From contig NZ_SKCJ01000001.1 of the NCBI RefSeq assembly GCF_005434975.1, positions 1,188,001-1,252,000 on the forward strand: a stretch of 64,000 bases of DNA, read 5' to 3'. A program made the position numbers and the translations under genes. Below the pieces are notes generated by a model that was given only the letters and a program-made list of their open reading frames with translations, did not search any database and was not told the origin of the DNA. Positions 61,827 to 64,000 of this stretch are shown here, one piece after another (within the stretch, counting starts at the first letter, position 1; every line of letters starts with the position of its first letter). Source of the stretch: Parerythrobacter lutipelagi. Lineage in GTDB: Bacteria; Pseudomonadota; Alphaproteobacteria; Sphingomonadales; Sphingomonadaceae.

Positions 61827-62672
61827 ATGAGCCGCCTCCATCTTCATCTCGTATCCGACTCCACTGGCGAGACGCTGGAAATGGTCGCCAAGGCCGCGCT
61901 CGCGCAGTTTGAAGACGCGGATATTGTAAGGCATTTCTGGCCTATGGTCCGGTCTCGCCAGCATCTCGACCGGATCGTGCCTGAGCTTGCCGGCAATCCC
62001 GGACTCGTTCTCTTTACCCTGGTCAATCCGGAAACCCGGGCACGGCTGGAGGAACATTGCCGTCAGCTGGGCCTGCCCGCCGTACCTGCGCTTGATGCGG
62101 TCACTGAAGCCCTCGAATCGCAGCTCGGGCAGGAGGCTCACGGGCGCCCGGGCCGCCAGCACTTGATGGACGATGCCTATTTCCGCCGGGTCGACGCAAT
62201 CCATTATACAATCGCACATGATGACGGGATCGGATGGGATAATTGGGAGGAGGCGGATATTGTCCTGGCCGGTGTTTCACGTTGTTCGAAAACACCCACC
62301 AGCATCTATCTCGCCAATCGCGGATACAAGACGGCCAATATTCCGCTGGTGATCGAAAGCCCTCCGCCGCAAAGCCTGTTCCAGCTCAAGAAGCCGCTCG
62401 TGGTTGGGCTCACGACTGCGCCGGAACGACTAGTCCAGATCCGCCGGAACCGGTTACTCAGCCTCAACGAAGGCACGGAAACATCCTATGTCGACAATGA
62501 GAAAGTGCGCGACGAGATCCAGTTTGCCCGGCGCATGTTCGCCGACAATGGCTGGCCGGTGATAGATGTGACCCGCCGCTCGATCGAAGAGACCGCAGCG
62601 GCGGTTATCCGGCTGCTGGGCGAACGCGACCGGCGTGGTGAAGATCTGTTCGAAGGCAGCAAGCCGATATGA
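61827..62672 (+). CDS. ppsR: pyruvate, water dikinase / PPDK regulatory protein (DUF299)
   Basis: 281 residues from the ATG at 61827. LHLHLVSDSTGET opens the fold and VLAGVSRCSKTPTSIYLANRGYKTANIPLV is the nucleotide-binding loop; Cys stands where most members have Thr (GVSRTSKTP). The family is both kinase and pyrophosphorylase for PEP synthetase or pyruvate phosphate dikinase. The gene next to the origin in Caulobacter is of this family. Its stop overlaps the maf ATG (ATGA). Confidence 0.92.
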   Translation: MSRLHLHLVSDSTGETLEMVAKAALAQFEDADIVRHFWPMVRSRQHLDRIVPELAGNPGLVLFTLVNPETRARLEEHCRQLGLPAVPALDAVTEALESQLGQEAHGRPGRQHLMDDAYFRRVDAIHYTIAHDDGIGWDNWEEADIVLAGVSRCSKTPTSIYLANRGYKTANIPLVIESPPPQSLFQLKKPLVVGLTTAPERLVQIRRNRLLSLNEGTETSYVDNEKVRDEIQFARRMFADNGWPVIDVTRRSIEETAAAVIRLLGERDRRGEDLFEGSKPI

Positions 62673-63280
62673 GCACTCCCGATCTCAGCGGTAGAGGTTT
62701 TGTGCTCGCGTCGAAGAGCGCGTCACGCCGGGCAATGCTCGATGCGGCGGGGCTGGCGTATGAGTCGCTCCCGGCAGAAATCGACGAACGCGGTCTCGAG
62801 AACGAAATGGTTTCGGCACCCGCCGACGAAGTGGCACAGGCACTGGCGGTGGCGAAGGCCGCCGCCGTTTCGCACATACGTCCGGGCGATGTGGTACTCG
62901 GAAGCGACTCGCTCGTGGTGGTCAATGGCCAACGGTTCGACAAGCCATCCTCCCGGGAGAATGCTGCTGAACATCTGCGCTTCTTCTCCGGCAAGGTCAT
63001 GGAGCTTCACAGCGCGGCGAGCCTCGTGCGAGATGAAAAGGTTCTTTGGGTTGGACACGATGTTGCCCGCCTCGTTGTGCGCGAGTTGAGCGAGACTTTC
63101 ATTGCTGACTATCTCGACGCCGAATGGCCCGAAGTCGGCTATTGTGTCGGCGTCTTCCGGATAGAGGCGCTTGGTGTCCAGCTGTTCGAAGCGATACGCG
63201 GGAACCAGTTTACCGTCCTCGGAATGCCTTTGCTGCAGGTTCTCGCAGCGCTGCGCGAACATGGGGTCCTGCCGCGATGA
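62669..63280 (+). CDS. maf: Maf-family nucleoside triphosphate pyrophosphatase
   Basis: 203 residues. FVLASKSASRRAMLDAAGL and VLGSDSLVVVNGQRFDKP are the Maf signatures. Members hydrolyse modified or non-canonical nucleotides such as dTTP/UTP derivatives. Four-base overlaps join it to ppsR and aroE, the usual ppsR-maf-aroE run beside the origin. Confidence 0.92.
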   Translation: MSTPDLSGRGFVLASKSASRRAMLDAAGLAYESLPAEIDERGLENEMVSAPADEVAQALAVAKAAAVSHIRPGDVVLGSDSLVVVNGQRFDKPSSRENAAEHLRFFSGKVMELHSAASLVRDEKVLWVGHDVARLVVRELSETFIADYLDAEWPEVGYCVGVFRIEALGVQLFEAIRGNQFTVLGMPLLQVLAALREHGVLPR

Positions 63281-64000
63281 GCCCGGAAGAGCGGCTTGAA
63301 GCCCCCCCCTTCGCCGATGTGATCGGCGATCCCATTGCACAATCGAAATCGCCTCTGATCCATAATTTCTGGCTGGAAAAAACCGGGACCGATGCGAGCT
63401 ACCAGCGCGAACTGGTCGGGCCTGGGCGTTTGCAGGATTATCTCGAGGGACGGCGCAAGCACCCGGCCTGGCGCGGATGCAATGTCACCATGCCGCACAA
63501 GCAGGCTATTGTGCCTATGCTCGACCGGATTGATCCGCTGGCCGAACGGATCGGGGCGGTCAACACTGTCGTGCGAGAGGCAGACGGCACGCTCGCTGGG
63601 CACAATACCGATTGTTCCGGTTTTCTCGAGCCACTGCGAGAGCATCTTGGGCAGACCCATTTGTTCCGTATGGCGCGGATCCTTGGCACGGGCGGGGCAG
63701 CGCGGGCAATTGTATCGGGACTGGCCGCCGAGGGCTTCACCCTGGTCTTGGCGGGACGCGATCCGGGCAAGGCGAAGCAAATGCTCGACGAGCTGGCCCC
63801 GGGGGACGAGCACCACGCAGTCGATCTCGCGTATTTTGCCGAAGCGACCGATTTCGCTTTCGATGATCGCCAAGGCATGTTTGATCTTGTGGTCAATGCC
63901 AGCCCGCTCGGCATGAAGGGGCAACCCGCGCTGGATTTCGATTGGAGCCATGCCCCGCCAGGAGCGATTGCCTATGACATTGTCACCGACCCGGTTAACA
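63277..64000 (+). CDS. aroE: shikimate dehydrogenase, cut by the window end
   Basis: The frame opens at the ATG at 63277 (ATGA overlap with the maf stop) and runs to the window end, giving about 241 residues of an expected 270-290. DVIGDPIAQSKSPLIHNFW, NVTMPHKQAI with the catalytic Lys, GAVNTVVREADG and LGTGGAARAIVSGL (the NADP loop) identify AroE, followed by LVVNASPLGM. It reduces dehydroshikimate in aromatic amino-acid synthesis. Confidence 0.95.
   Translation, partial: MSPEERLEAPPFADVIGDPIAQSKSPLIHNFWLEKTGTDASYQRELVGPGRLQDYLEGRRKHPAWRGCNVTMPHKQAIVPMLDRIDPLAERIGAVNTVVREADGTLAGHNTDCSGFLEPLREHLGQTHLFRMARILGTGGAARAIVSGLAAEGFTLVLAGRDPGKAKQMLDELAPGDEHHAVDLAYFAEATDFAFDDRQGMFDLVVNASPLGMKGQPALDFDWSHAPPGAIAYDIVTDPVN

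Noticed and set aside
62273-62288. parS-like half site TGTTTCACGTTGTTCG inside ppsR
   Set aside because: Only the left half matches; the right arm is not complementary, so it is probably coding sequence by chance.
1-64000. rRNA, tRNA, CRISPR arrays, insertion sequences, phage genes
   Set aside because: I looked for repeat-spacer patterns, transposase motifs and tRNA T-loop sequences and found none.

Overview
The window is GC-rich, tightly packed bacterial DNA, most likely from an alphaproteobacterium of the order Sphingomonadales (an Erythrobacter-like genome is my best guess). The inference rests on the gene repertoire: a CarD regulator, a DUF1013/TrcR-type protein, a DUF6489-type protein, a Suv3-like helicase, ubiquinone gene coq7, a metal-independent-looking Asp-type HemB, HemJ instead of HemG, and the order hemE-hemJ-rho / mnmE-mnmG-rsmG-parA-parB. 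I see no rRNA, tRNA, CRISPR array, phage or insertion sequence.

Left part (1-13.6 kb): a surface-polysaccharide locus. It holds an asparagine-synthase-like amidotransferase, a Wzx-type flippase, a membrane acyltransferase of visibly lower GC, the KDO enzymes KdsD, KdsB and KdsA around a GT4 glycosyltransferase, a WcaJ-type initiating sugar-phosphate transferase, a UDP-glucuronate 4-epimerase, and, on the opposite strand, WecC and WecB, which make UDP-ManNAcA. Together these could build, activate and export a uronic-acid and KDO containing polymer.

Middle part (13.6-49 kb): housekeeping and cell-envelope genes: coq7, dsbB, a CtpA protease, EnvC, rlmH, rsfS, nadD, an M23 peptidase overlapping a bactofilin, an acyl-CoA ligase, a DUF1013 regulator, a quinone oxidoreductase, clpA, a DNA exonuclease with an ATP-dependent DNA ligase, a gamma carbonic anhydrase with two tandem GNAT acetyltransferases, hemB, a second M23 peptidase, a Suv3-like helicase with an S4 protein and a 7Fe ferredoxin, carD, two tandem GIN-domain (DUF2807) proteins followed by a small lipoprotein, a Sua5-type tRNA enzyme, an acyl-CoA dehydrogenase, an AAA-type ATPase, a PQQ-type sugar dehydrogenase, a free-methionine sulfoxide reductase and a glycine-zipper protein.

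Right part (49-64 kb): the origin-proximal region. parB, parA, rsmG, mnmG, mnmE and a DUF6489 gene form one tight minus-strand cluster that carries five parS-like palindromes (50.8-53.4 kb). Further on come a dienelactone hydrolase, a membrane-anchored FMN glutamate-synthase-domain protein, a BLUF photoreceptor, an NTF2-like protein, rho, hemJ and hemE. The 324-bp gap between hemE and ppsR has an AT-rich tract, several degenerate DnaA boxes and four GANTC sites, and sits exactly where the Caulobacter origin lies, so I call it the probable chromosomal replication origin. ppsR, maf and a truncated aroE follow. The most interesting points are the origin/parS arrangement, the GIN-domain cassette with its operator-like palindrome, and the KDO/amidation chemistry of the polysaccharide locus.
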